NCBI GenBank assembly: GCA_036245525.1
Contig: BTPG01000006.1
Location: 72,302,433-72,366,432, forward strand
Reading direction: 5' to 3'
Source: Semisulcospira habei
Lineage: Eukaryota > Mollusca > Gastropoda > Semisulcospiridae
Length of the DNA stretch: 64,000 nt
Shown here: piece by piece, positions 46,401-58,400 of the stretch
How positions within the stretch are numbered: position 1 is the stretch's first letter
Layout: the number at the start of each line of letters is the position of its first letter
The notes under the pieces: generated by a model
Told to the model about the DNA's origin: nothing
The model's database searches: none
The model's input: only the letters and a program-made list of their open reading frames with translations
Translations under genes and position numbers: made by a program

Positions 46401-49400
46401 AGGCCAAGTCAATAGCATGTCTGTTGAAAGGTCCTCAGCGGTAAATCAAATGGCACAGTTGGAGGGCCACTGAATCTATCCACTGAATCTATTTATAAGT
46501 CGTGTCGTGCTGCAGTTTTGACTAAAATGTTCTAAAGCATCTTTTACCTAGAACATTTTTTTAAAAATGTTAAACCTGTTTTAATTTACAATCGTGTTGT
46601 AAATCTAGGCTGCCCACGTTTACCCTGTAGTGCCGGATATCTTTTCGATTGTCGTCTTCTCTCTTCGCTCACCGCCGTGAGATGGCCTTAGTTGCCTGCT
46701 CGGCGTTAAACCCAAATAACTAACTAACTCTCTTCGCTCAACTGAGTGACTTTCCTCTCCGCCTTTCCTTAAACGGACAGCAGATGTACGGGGGGAAAAA
46801 AACTTTAACAGGAGATGGCTTCAGTGATCATGATAATTCAAGGGTAGTGCCAGAATAGCTTGGCGCCTCAGTTAAGGCGCCAAACTAATCTGGCACTACC
46901 CTGGAATTATCATGGTCACACCATCTCCTGCAACTGGTACATAGTCGCTAAGTAACACCTCCAAAATTGAGACTGAGATGGGACCTTGGGGCTAAAAGGG
47001 TTAATGGTTCTAGTTAGCGGCGTCGGCGACGACGAGACTGAACAGAACGGGGACTGATGGGGGGAGGTTGGACCTAAAAGGGACCGGATTCAGAAATGCC
47101 AGTCTCAAGCTGGCACCGCCGGAGTCACTCAGTCCCGCTGATCAGCGCAGCAATTGAATGACTGAGACAGCCAGCATGACACCATTGGTTGGTTAGTTCG
47201 GGGTCACGTCGGCCACGGCACCGAAGTGATAATGGACGGCCGTGTTTCAGTGAACTTGAAGAAAAATCTATTGCCTATGGAGTACGACCTGAACACTGAT
47301 AGTTCAGGCGCGCTGCAACTGCGCCAGTTTGATTTACCAGGACCTTTCAACGGACATGCTATGGCGGAACAAGCCCGTCTTTTTTCCCCTGGATTGCGAG
47401 TCCAGCTAACGGCCGGGCCGGAACGGGGACTCGAACCCACGACCCGGCGATTCCCTTCGCTCTCTTGCTCCGACGCTCAACCGCCTGAGCTATTTCGAAC
47501 TCTAGTGTGACACCACCCTAGAACAAATCACTGTCGACCTGTCTCCTAACAAACTGGCATGTATGACTCCACACCGGTTATCTCAGTCCCTCGATATGCT
47601 ACCGCGGCTGTTACCGGCATCGGTACTGAAACTCGAGAGAGACAACCAGTGAACCAGTGTGATAAATCCCATTATGTGCAAGTTCTAAGTGAGGAGGGGG
47701 GGGGGGGGCACTGGAAGGTGTGTGGGGAGGGGGGTATCATATGTCACGGATTCAAGACGATTTACCGGTTTTCACACTCAGTGCCCGCTTTACACGCGTA
47801 TCACGTCAGAATTCCCGGGCCCAATAATAATAATAACAGTAAGCAATCACGTTTCACAACGGACGAGACGATAAAGAGAGAAGGTGTCAGGAAGACACAT
47901 AGATCCTCACGATCCCCAGCAACTTCAGACTCGAGAGAGACTGTGACAACAAGTGAACATGACACTGAACCTAATTCTTAAATGATTCGAAATGACCGAT
48001 TTAACTTTTGAAAAGCCGTTCAGGACTAAACGCCGGACGAGTTTCCTTTTCAGTCTGACACGTAACTTGAGCACGTGTACCGCTGGTCACCCAAGCGTTG
48101 TCAATGCAGTGACATCGCCAAAGTGTCATCGTTTCCTTGGCAACTCGGGGCACTGCCATGGAAGCCTGGCCATGGACTCTGTAAACATGAGATCGCCACT
48201 GGGGATTTGCTATATCTGGTTGGTGTCGCTCGCAAAACTAGAGTAAACAAAAGTACGTGTCAGTAGTAAACAAGTCACACACAACGTAATTTTGGCCCGA
48301 ATGGGAAGGAAAAGAAAGAAAAGAAAAAAAAAAGGGGGGGGGGGGGGGGCAGGTGTGTGTGTGTGTGGGGTGGGGGGGGGGGGGGGGCGACGTGAAACAT
48401 AGAGGGCCGTGTCTACTTGTCGTGATTCTGTCGAAAAAGACCGTCATCAGTCTTGGTTTGTGATGAACAATGCTGCCACAAATCGAGTCACTATGGCTAA
48501 AATCTTTAAGTTTCGTCATGCTTCGTCAAAACAAAACGCAAAAAAAAAAATAAAAAAAAAATAAAAATAAAAATGGGGGGGGGGGGGGGGGGGGGGTCGT
48601 CGGCCCCAAAAACAGCTTCTGCTTACTGAGAATATGGATAGAAGCGGAAAATGTCCGGCTGCAACAAACTATACAAATGTCGGTCGAACCTCGCATGCAT
48701 CATGCGCCAAAGTTTCCGCCGCTTTCAAAGTTCACAACCGGACTAAATGGGCCATTTATCGACTATTTCCATTCCCACTTCCCAGCCGGAGTTCTAGCAC
48801 ATGTATTGATCTGTCAGCATCAGTTCCGAGTTTGCGCTTTCACCGACTCCCGCCCTGAGCCGCGGCGACCAACTGCAAAAGGCACAGATTCTCACGAGTC
48901 CCCGCAACCTGCCGGGGCTCATGAGGATCTTTGCCTCTTGCCAAGCCCATGAACACTCACGTTTTGCAGAACACCCAAGTCTCATAACTCGGAGTGTGTC
49001 ATCGACGATGGATGTATTGATCCTTCGACATCGAATCAGTGCTGTGTTCACACTATCTTACATTTTTGCAAAGATTACATCCATCTGCAAAATGTATAGA
49101 TTTTCCTGAGACCCCAGAGGCTGCAGAGAATCTAGGCTGTGTTTATTAACTCATTCGAGACATGCCGCCTACGTATACGCGGCGAACCGCCGTGTATCCG
49201 TAGGCGGTACGTCTCGAATGAGTTAACATCTATATTTGTAACACGACGGCGTCCAGGCGTTCCCTCTACACTGCCTACACTGCCGGATGGCTTTCCAGGT
49301 TTCCAGCTGACCATGTTAAACGTTTTGATTCGTGAAGTTTAATTACGTTACATCATTACTGCGGGTGGCAACACTGCAGTACCACAGTGGCTCATATCTG

Positions 49401-52400
49401 AACCCCATCATCCGTCTACAGTTCAACTAACTAGTAAAAACCTGCGCGTGCAGTGAAGTAAATAAAATCAGTCATTCTGCCCACTAACGAATGGCTCGCA
49501 GTGTAAATCGCCTGATGGGCTGTACATACAAGTCAAGGGAGATAGATAACATCTGACAGCTATAGGTAGTGTCTAATTAGCTTAACTGCACCTTAAAAGA
49601 GTGTTACTGTTGGTAAAATTGTATTACCATTAAATGTCATCCAAAAAACAGCAAAATAAATGGACAGAAACTCCAGAAATTAAACAACATACTAATATGA
49701 TACAGTTTCACGCTATCATACATGTCTCGCGCAACCAAAAAACAAAACAATAAACAAATAGAAAAAACAACAAATTAACAAACAAAGTGGGGAAAACACA
49801 GCACACACACAATTGGCTCAAACTTAATTGGCCGACGGTTGTGCGTTTTGTGACCGCGATGATTCCTGCAGGAATTATCGCGACGAAACTGCTACCAAAG
49901 CATTAAAAAAAAATACACTGGTCAGGCGTCTGCCTTCTCTCAGCTACCCAGTCACAAAGTCAGAAACAGTGGTCTGCGGGAAATTGGAATAGTACCATAG
50001 CAGCCAGCGCTGGAAATCAATACAGTTCAAGGCTGGGCCAAACAAACACTGTGCACACTGTCTGGAACGCTGGTCTTTGGTCTAGAATCATAGTATATAT
50101 AGTGAGTTCCTAACGGTCAGCATCAGTCCTTCCTATCCGAACTGAGTGGTGAACTGGACTAGACACATAAGAGCTCAGGGTTGGACTTCGCAAGAGGCTG
50201 ATGCCCCTACTCAGGAACTGATTTGAAACAAAGATGGCTACCTGAATTTGAGGACGCCAGGCAGTGGGATCATAATAAGCTCCTGTGAATGGGCCCATGA
50301 GAATCTGTGCCCTTTGTCTGGATTTACCATTTACCGTACGATTTATTTCGCGATTCACGAATTCAATATAGCATTAACGGTGAAAAGAGATGGTAGCCGT
50401 GCCTACCTCTTTTGACTGGCTGAAACTCCAGACTGGATGGTGGAAGAACAGCTATCACGACGTCCTTCCAGGCCATAGTACACAGTGGGCCTCCCCTGCA
50501 GTCCCATCTGTTAAAATGCCTTAGACTTGTCCCAGTCATCTCCTAATTTTTCAATTCCCTAAACAACACTACCGCCAGCTTGCTGCACATTTGCCATGCA
50601 CAAAAAAAAAAAAAAAAAAAAAAAAAACACATCACCCGTCTCAATTCCTGGCTATCAACATGATTCTGTACCAACCCTACATCCAACTTACTTACTTACG
50701 CCTGTCACCCCTACCCGGGTATAGGCCGTCGACGAGAGACCTCCAGCAACTCCTGTCCTGTGCTTCTCCTTCGATTCTACTCCAGGTGGTTCCCAGTCTC
50801 TTGATGTCTGCTTGGAGGTCTCGACGCCAGGAGTTTCTCGGCCTACCTCTTTTCCTCTTTCCCTGGGGGTTCCATGACAATGCCTGCCTAGTGATACTGG
50901 AAGCTGGCTTTCTCAGACTGTGACCGATCCATCCCCATCTTCTTCGCCCAATTTCATTCTCTGCTGTTATCTGCTCTGTTCTCTCCCAGAGTCTGACGTT
51001 GCTGATCTTCTCTGGCCAGTGGATTTTCAAAATTCTTCTAAGGCAACTGTTCATGAAGGTCTGTACTCTGTTGACTGTGGTTTTTGTCAATCTCCATGTC
51101 TCTGCTCCATACAGGAGAACTGCTTTTACATTGGAGTTGAAAATCCGGACTTTGGTGTGTTGTGACAGCTCTCTGGAACTCCACACATTTTTCAACTGGA
51201 GAAAGGCTGCTCTGGCTTTACCGATTCGTGCTCTGACATCTGCATCAGTGCCGCCTTTTTTGTCTATGATGCTCCCGAGATAGGTGAAGGACTCCACCTC
51301 CTCCAACGGGGTGTCAGCAAGCAAGACTGGTTCTTCCCTGGTTGCGTTCAGACTCATTGTCTTTGTTTTCTGTTTGTGAATGGTGAGGCCCACTTGGGAC
51401 GAGATGTCAGCAAGCCTCGTGGTCTTGTCCTGCATTTGTTGATGAGTGTGGGACAGTAATGCCAAGTCGTCCGCAAAATCGAGGTCGTCAAGCTGTGTCC
51501 ACAGTGTCCACTGTATTCCACTTCGTCTGTGCTCTGTGGTCATCTTCATGACCCAGTCTATGGCCAGTAGGAAGAGGAACGGAGACAGCAGACACCCCTG
51601 CCTGACACCAGTTCTGACCTGGAGCTCTCTGGTGAGCTGCCCTTCGTGGATCACGCGACATGTCATGCCATCATAGCTGCTCTTGATCAGGCGGACGAGC
51701 TTTGTGGGTACACCGTAGTGTCGTAGGAGTTTCCACAGAGTCTCTCGGTCCACGCTGTCAAATGCTTTCTCATAATCCACAAAGTTGACGTACAGCAGGG
51801 AGCTCCACTCCAGAGACTGTTCCACGATGATGCGGAGAGTGGCGATCTGGTCTGTACATGATCGGTTCTTCCTGAATCCTGCTTGCTGGTCTCTCAGCTG
51901 GGGGTCAACGGAGCTCTTCATTCTCTCTAGGATGATCCTGTTGAAGACCTTTCCTGGTACTGACAGCAAGGTGATTCCTCTGTAGTTGGAACACTTGCTG
52001 AGGTCGCCTTTCTTGGGAAGCTTGATTAGGTACCCCTCCTTCCAGTCAGCTGGCATCACCTCCTCTTCCCAGATCTTTTCAAACAGTGGGTACAGCATCT
52101 CAACTGTTGTCTCTAGGTCTGCTTTCAGAGACTCCGCTGGGATGCCATCTGGCCCTGCTGCTTTGCCATTCTTCAAAAATGCCACTGCTTTTCTGATCTC
52201 TTCCCGGCTGGGTCTGTCACAGCTGATGGGTAGGTCGGTCTCTGCCGGCTGGATGTCGGGGGGGTCGGGTGGGCTAGGTCTGTTCAGTAACTCTTCAAAA
52301 TACTCGGCCCATCTGTCGAGTTGGTCTGCTCTGTCTGCAATAGGCTTGCCTTCTTTGTCTTTTACTGGTCTTTCTGTATGGCCATACTTACCCGACAATC

Positions 52401-55400
52401 TTCTGGTAATGTCGTAGAGCTGTTTCATGTTGCCGCTGCCTGCTGCCTTTTCTGCCTCTGCTGCCAGGCTGTCTGTGTAGGCCCTCTTGTCTGCCCTGAT
52501 ACTCCTCTTCACCTCGCGGTTGGCTTCCGAGTATTCCCCCTGTGCCCTTACTTTGGCTGCTCTCGTGCGACTGTTGTTGACCGCTGCTTTCTTCTGCTTC
52601 CTCGCTTCTATCTTCTTCAAGGTCTGTGCCGACAGCCAGTCCTTGTGGTGGTGTTTCCTGAACCCTACAGTGTCTTTGCAGGTTGAGTTCAGCGCCTCTC
52701 TAACTGCCTTCCACTGCTGCTCTGTGGTGACCGCCTCCTCTTCATTTACTAGCTCCTGTAGCGCTTGAAACCGGTTGGACAGCACCAGTTTGAACTCTTC
52801 TCTAACTCCAGTTTCTCTCAGGAGGCCTACATTATAGCGCTGTCTTCTTGTTGTCTCTGTGCGGCTTTTCTTTAGCTTGAGCTTCATTCTTAAGGTAAGC
52901 AGATGGTGGTCTGAGGCGACATCTGCTCCCCTCCTCACTCGAACATCTTGAAGGGATCTTCTAAATTTCTTGCTAATGCAGATATGGTCTATTTGGTTCT
53001 CTGTCATATGGTCAGGTGAGACCCAAGTTGCTTTGTGTATTCTTCTGTGTGGGAAGATGCTGCCTCCAATGACAAGTCAGTTTAGAGCACAAAAGTCTAC
53101 AAACCTCTCCCCGTTCTCACTCATCTCCGAGCCTAGTCCCTGTCTCCCCATCACCTCTTCGTATCCGGTGTTGTCCTCCCCTATTTTGGCATTAAAATCG
53201 CCCATGACGATGGTGATGTCTCGCTCCGCACATTTGTCCACGGCACTCTGGAGTCGGTCATAGAACTCCTGTTTCTCTTCCTCGTCACTGTCATTGGTGG
53301 GCGCATAACACTGGATGACGTTCAGCTTGAGCTTTTTCTTGGTTCTAAAGGCTGCTGTTATAATTCTTGGCCCAAGAGGTTCCCAGCCCATCAGCGCTCT
53401 CTGTGCCACTGGTGACAGCATGAGTGCTACTCCTTCTGTATGGGGGGCATTCTCCTCTTCATGACCTGAATACAGAACCATCTCCCCACTTAACAGCCTT
53501 TTCTGGCCAGACTGCGTCCATCTGGCTTCACTGATGCCTAGCAGGGAAAGGTTGTACTTTTGCATTTCCGCTGCTATCTGGGCGGCCTTGCCGCTCTGGT
53601 ACATGGTCTTGACATTCCATGTGCCCATGGTTGTATCCCTGGATAGAGAGAGGCGGCTCGGTCCTGTGGCTTCCGAAGACTTCCGGCTTTCACCACAGGA
53701 CGTCATAAGTCTTCTAGTAGAAGAACCTTCCTCCTCCAGGAAAGGAATTACTGTTAGTCTTTTCGTCGGCGTTTTTGTAGCTATTTCCTTTTTTGCAGGG
53801 TGGGGAAGCTACCCCCACGCCCAACCCCCTTACTAGGAGGACCAGGGGTTTTCTGTCGGGGTCACCTTCCCTTAGACCATGTTGGTTCACGGCACCTTAT
53901 TTCATTCGGTGCACCCCTCTCACGAGGGACCCCCTATCCACCACCCAGGGGACGCGCCTCAACGCCGTATGGTCCCAGCGCGAGGACCCTACATCCAAGC
54001 GCAGCCAAAACTGGTACACACCTCAAATCACCATCCGCTTGGCAACTCAAACTAGGCCAAAAAATTGTCTGCTGGTTAAGCCAAGACTGGTATAAATCAA
54101 AGCAGCAAACATGTCTTTTCTCATATATCAAGAGATTTTAAACAAATTCCAACATACTGCCTCTGTACAAAATGCCAAAGAAGGCAGAAGATTTTTAAAA
54201 AAAAACACTGGTCCTCTTACTGCCTCACCTACCTCATTTGAATATACGTGACGTGTCAGAGAAACTCTCCCACATGAACACCATTCAATCTGCCATCAGT
54301 GCAATCCTTAGACACGAGCTAAGTCAAACCCCAAGTGACACCATTGAATGTTGCTGCATCTTTATGATATGGCCATCATGTGTAGCACATCGCTGTAGCG
54401 TTCACTATGCTGTTTATTTTGGATCATGCATATCTGATGCCATGAAAAACAGACTAGATATCATCAGAATGCCTCCGAAATTGGCATATACATCAAGTAA
54501 TATATCTGATTCTCAGAAATGTTGCATTTGAGGCTCAAGCACATGAAAGTAGTTTTTTTTCATATTTTTTCATAACACACTCCCCTACTTTTTCTGTTTT
54601 TCCAAGTTTTCATACACATGCAATACAGTCAAACTGACTCTCGGTGGGCTGGACAACTGAAAAATGTTACCATAACACTGACATTGATGAAAAATGACAT
54701 TTCAGACCCAAGGCCATTTCCTTGTGTATCTCAGGGCAGCCAAAAAGACAACACACTGGCATCCTCATTGACCCTGTTGACTGGTGACAGCAAGCAGGAA
54801 GAGGCCTGTAACCAGATGCCATGCCCTATATACTGCTTGCAATCTTTTCCTCAGGCAAAAGGAGTCATGAAACAGCTGTGCAATTTAAAAATTAAGTCTA
54901 CTGAGCTATCCCACAGCCAAAAGACCACACAAAACAGCCAAAACTATGCTACACGGGACACACCCCATACACAAGCAAGTGTCTGGAGTGCTTATTTAGG
55001 AGTTAGCAGAGAAAAATGGTTATGTACAGTTCATTTTTATATAAAACACACTTGTCAGAGTCTCAAAACACCTCAACTCATCTTGCAAATGCAGCAGGCA
55101 TGTGTGTGCCAAACCTGTGAACACTTCTGTAAAAGTCTGTACTGGTGGCTGCAGCAGCTGCTCCTATAACAACACACTCAAATGAGCTTTACGCAGTGTA
55201 AAAGTGCTTGTGTTCGGCTCAGAATAGACACCAGAGACATCCCTCATTACAATTACAACATATGCAGCCTATGTTGTATACAAATGTAGCTGGATTATGC
55301 AAAATAACTTCTGTATGTCACATTATTTTGGCGCTTGATTTCACTCGGAGGTCAGCTGTCTGATGAAATGAACCAGCTGACACCGTTTCATTGTAGTTTT

Positions 55401-58400
55401 GCTCTTAACCTTTGACCTTAACACCCCCCCACCACCATCCCCCCACCCCACCACCACCACCTCCCCCCCTCCCACCCCCCAACTTCAATACCTGAATGAG
55501 TGCATTTTTTTCATGCATTTAACCAACTGAACGCCCCAAACCCCACCACTTTCAAGGTCAAAGTCAAAGGTCACAGCTCAAGGTCGAACGCCAGACTCAT
55601 GACTAACTGCAAGACAAAAAAATAAATGAACAAACACAGTAAACATGGGCCACTTACTTACTTTACTTACGCCTGTCACCCCTACCCGGGTATAGGCCGT
55701 CGACGAGAGACCTCCAGCAACTCCTGTCCTGTGCTTCTCCTTCGATTCTACTCCAGGTGGTTCCCAGTCTCTTGATGTCTGCTTGGAGGTCTCGACGCCA
55801 GGAGTTTCTCGGCCTACCTCTTTTCCTCTTTCCCTGGGGGTTCCATGACAATGCCTGCCTAGTGATACTGGAAGCTGGCTTTCTCAGACTGTGACCGATC
55901 CATCCCCATCTTCTTCGCCCAATTTCATTCTCTGCTGTTATCTGCTCTGTTCTCTCCCAGAGTCTGACGTTGCTGATCTTCTCTGGCCAGTGGATTTTCA
56001 AAATTCTTCTAAGGCAACTGTTCATGAAGGTCTGTACTCTGTTGACTGTGGTTTTTGTCAATCTCCATGTCTCTGCTCCATATAGGAGAACTGCTTTTAC
56101 ATTGGAGTTGAAAATCCGGACTTTGGTGTGTTGTGACAGCTCTCTGGAACTCCACACTTTTTTCAACTGGAGAAAGGCTGCTCTGGCTTTACCGATTCGT
56201 GCTCTGACATCTGCATCAGTGCCGCCTTTTTTGTCTATGATGCTCCCGAGATAGGTGAAGGACTCCACCTCCTCCAATGGGGTGCCAGCAAGCAAGACTG
56301 GTTCTTCCCTGGTTGCGTTCAGCCTCATTGTCTTTGTTTTCTGTTTGTGAATGGTGAGGCCCACTTGGGACGAGATGTCAGCAAGCCTCGTGGTCTTGTC
56401 CTGCATTTGTTGATGAGTGTGGGACAGTAATGCCAAGTCGTCTGCAAAATCGAGGTCGTCAAGCTGTGTCCACAGTGTCCACTGTATTCCACTTCGTCTG
56501 TGCTCTGTGGTCATCTTCATGACCCAGTCTATGGCCAGTAGGAAGAGGAACGGAGACAGCAGACACCCCTGCCTGACACCAGTTCTGACCTGGAGCTCTC
56601 TGGTGAACTGCCCTTCGTGGATCACGCGACATGTCATGCCATCATAGCTGCTCTTGATCAGGCGGATGAGCTTTGTGGGTACACCGTAGTGTCGTAGGAG
56701 TTTCCACAGAGTCTCTCGGTCCACGCTGTCAAATGCTTTCTCATAATCCACAAAGTTGACGTACAGCGGGGAGCTCCACTCCAGAGACTGTTCCACGATG
56801 ATGCGGAGAGTGGCGATCTGGTCTGTACATGATCGGTTCTTCCTGAATCCTGCTTGCTGGTCTCTCAGCTGGGGGTCAACAGAGCTCTTCATTCTCTCTA
56901 GGATGATCATGTTGAAGACCTTTCCTGGTACTGACAGCAAGGTGATTCCTCTGTAGTTGGAACACTTGCTGAGGTCGCCTTTCTTGGGAAGCTTGATTAG
57001 GTACCCCTCCTTCCAGTCAGCTGGCATCACCTCCTCTTCCCAGATCTTTCCAAACAGTGGGTACAGCATCTCAACTGTTGTCTCTAGGTCTGCTTTCAGA
57101 GACTCCGCTGGGATGCCATCTGGCCCTGCTGCTTTGCCATTCTTCAAAAATGCCACTGCTTTTTCTGATCTCTTCCCGGCTGGGTCTGTCACAGCTGATG
57201 GGTAGGTCGGTCTCTGCCGGCTGGATGTCGGGGGGGTCGGGTGGGCTAGGTCTGTTCAGTAACTCTTCAAAATACTCGGCCCATCTGTCGAGTTGGTCTG
57301 CTCTGTCTGCAATAGGCTTGCCTTCTTTGTCTTTTACTGGTCTTTCTGTATGGCCATACTTACCCGACAATCTTCTGGTAATGTCGTAGAGCTGTTTCAT
57401 GTTGCCGCTGCCTGCTGCCTCTGCTGCCAGGCTGTCTGTGTAGGCCCTCTTGTCTGCCCTGATACTCCTCTTCACCTCGCGGTTGGCTTCCGAGTATTCC
57501 CCCTGTGCCCTTACTTTGGCTGCTCTCGTGCGACTGTTGTTGACCGCTGCTTTCTTCTGCTTCCTCGCTTCTATCTTCTTCAAGGTCTGTGCCAACAGCC
57601 AGTCCTTGTGGTGGTGTTTCCTGAACCCTACAGTGTCTTTGCAGGTTGAGTTCAGCGCCTCTCTAACTGCCTTCCACTGCTGCTCTGTGGTGACCGCCTC
57701 CTCTTCATTTACTAGCTCCTGTAGCGCTTGAAACCGGTTGGACAGCACCAGTTTGAACTCTTCTCTAACTCCAGTTTCTCTCAGGAGGCCTACATTATAG
57801 CGCTGTCTTCTTGTTGTCTCTGTGCGGCTTTTCTTTAGCTTGAGCTTCATTCTTAAGGTAAGCAGATAGTGGTCTGAGGCGACATCTGCTCCCCTCCTCA
57901 CTCGAACATCTTGAAGGGATCTTCTAAATTTCTTGCTAATGCAGATATGGTCTATTTGGTTCTCTGTTGTATGGTCAGGTGAGACCCAAGTTGCTTTGTG
58001 TATTCTTCTGTGTGGGAAGATGCTGCCTCCAATGACAAGTCGGTTTAGAGCACAAAAGTCTACAAACCTCTCCCCGTTCTCACTCATCTCCAAGCCTAGT
58101 CCCTGTCTCCCCATCACCTCTTCGTATCCGGTGTTGTCCTCCCCTATTTTGGCATTAAAATCGCCCATGACGATGGTGATGTCTCGCTCCGCACATTTGT
58201 CCACGGCACTCTGGAGTCGGTCGTAGAACTCTTGTTTCTCTTCCTCGTCACTGTCATTGGTGGGCGCATAACACTGGATGACGTTCAGCTTGAGCTTTTT
58301 CTTAGTTCTAAAGGCTGCTGTTATAATTCTTGGCCCAAGAGGTTCCCAGCCCATCAGCGCTCTCTGTGCCACTGGTGACAGCGTGAGTGCTACTCCTTCT

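Larger units (their letters stand above)
50469..54240. repeat. Paralogous segment, copy 1 (contains RTE copy 1)
   Basis: Excluding the RTE, about 470 bp (50469-50686 and 53999-54240) match 59149-59599 at roughly 90% identity by eye, including CCTCCCCTGCAGTCCCATCT and GGCAACTCAAACTAGGCC. Confidence 0.85.

Noticed and set aside
50920..53836. Many + strand open frames across RTE copy 1 (and the same set across copy 2)
   Set aside because: They are antisense shadows of the - strand RTE polyprotein and recur identically in both copies for that reason.
54618..55169. 183-codon + strand open frame
   Set aside because: No domain, no splice context and composition like neighbouring intron sequence. 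Chance is likely.
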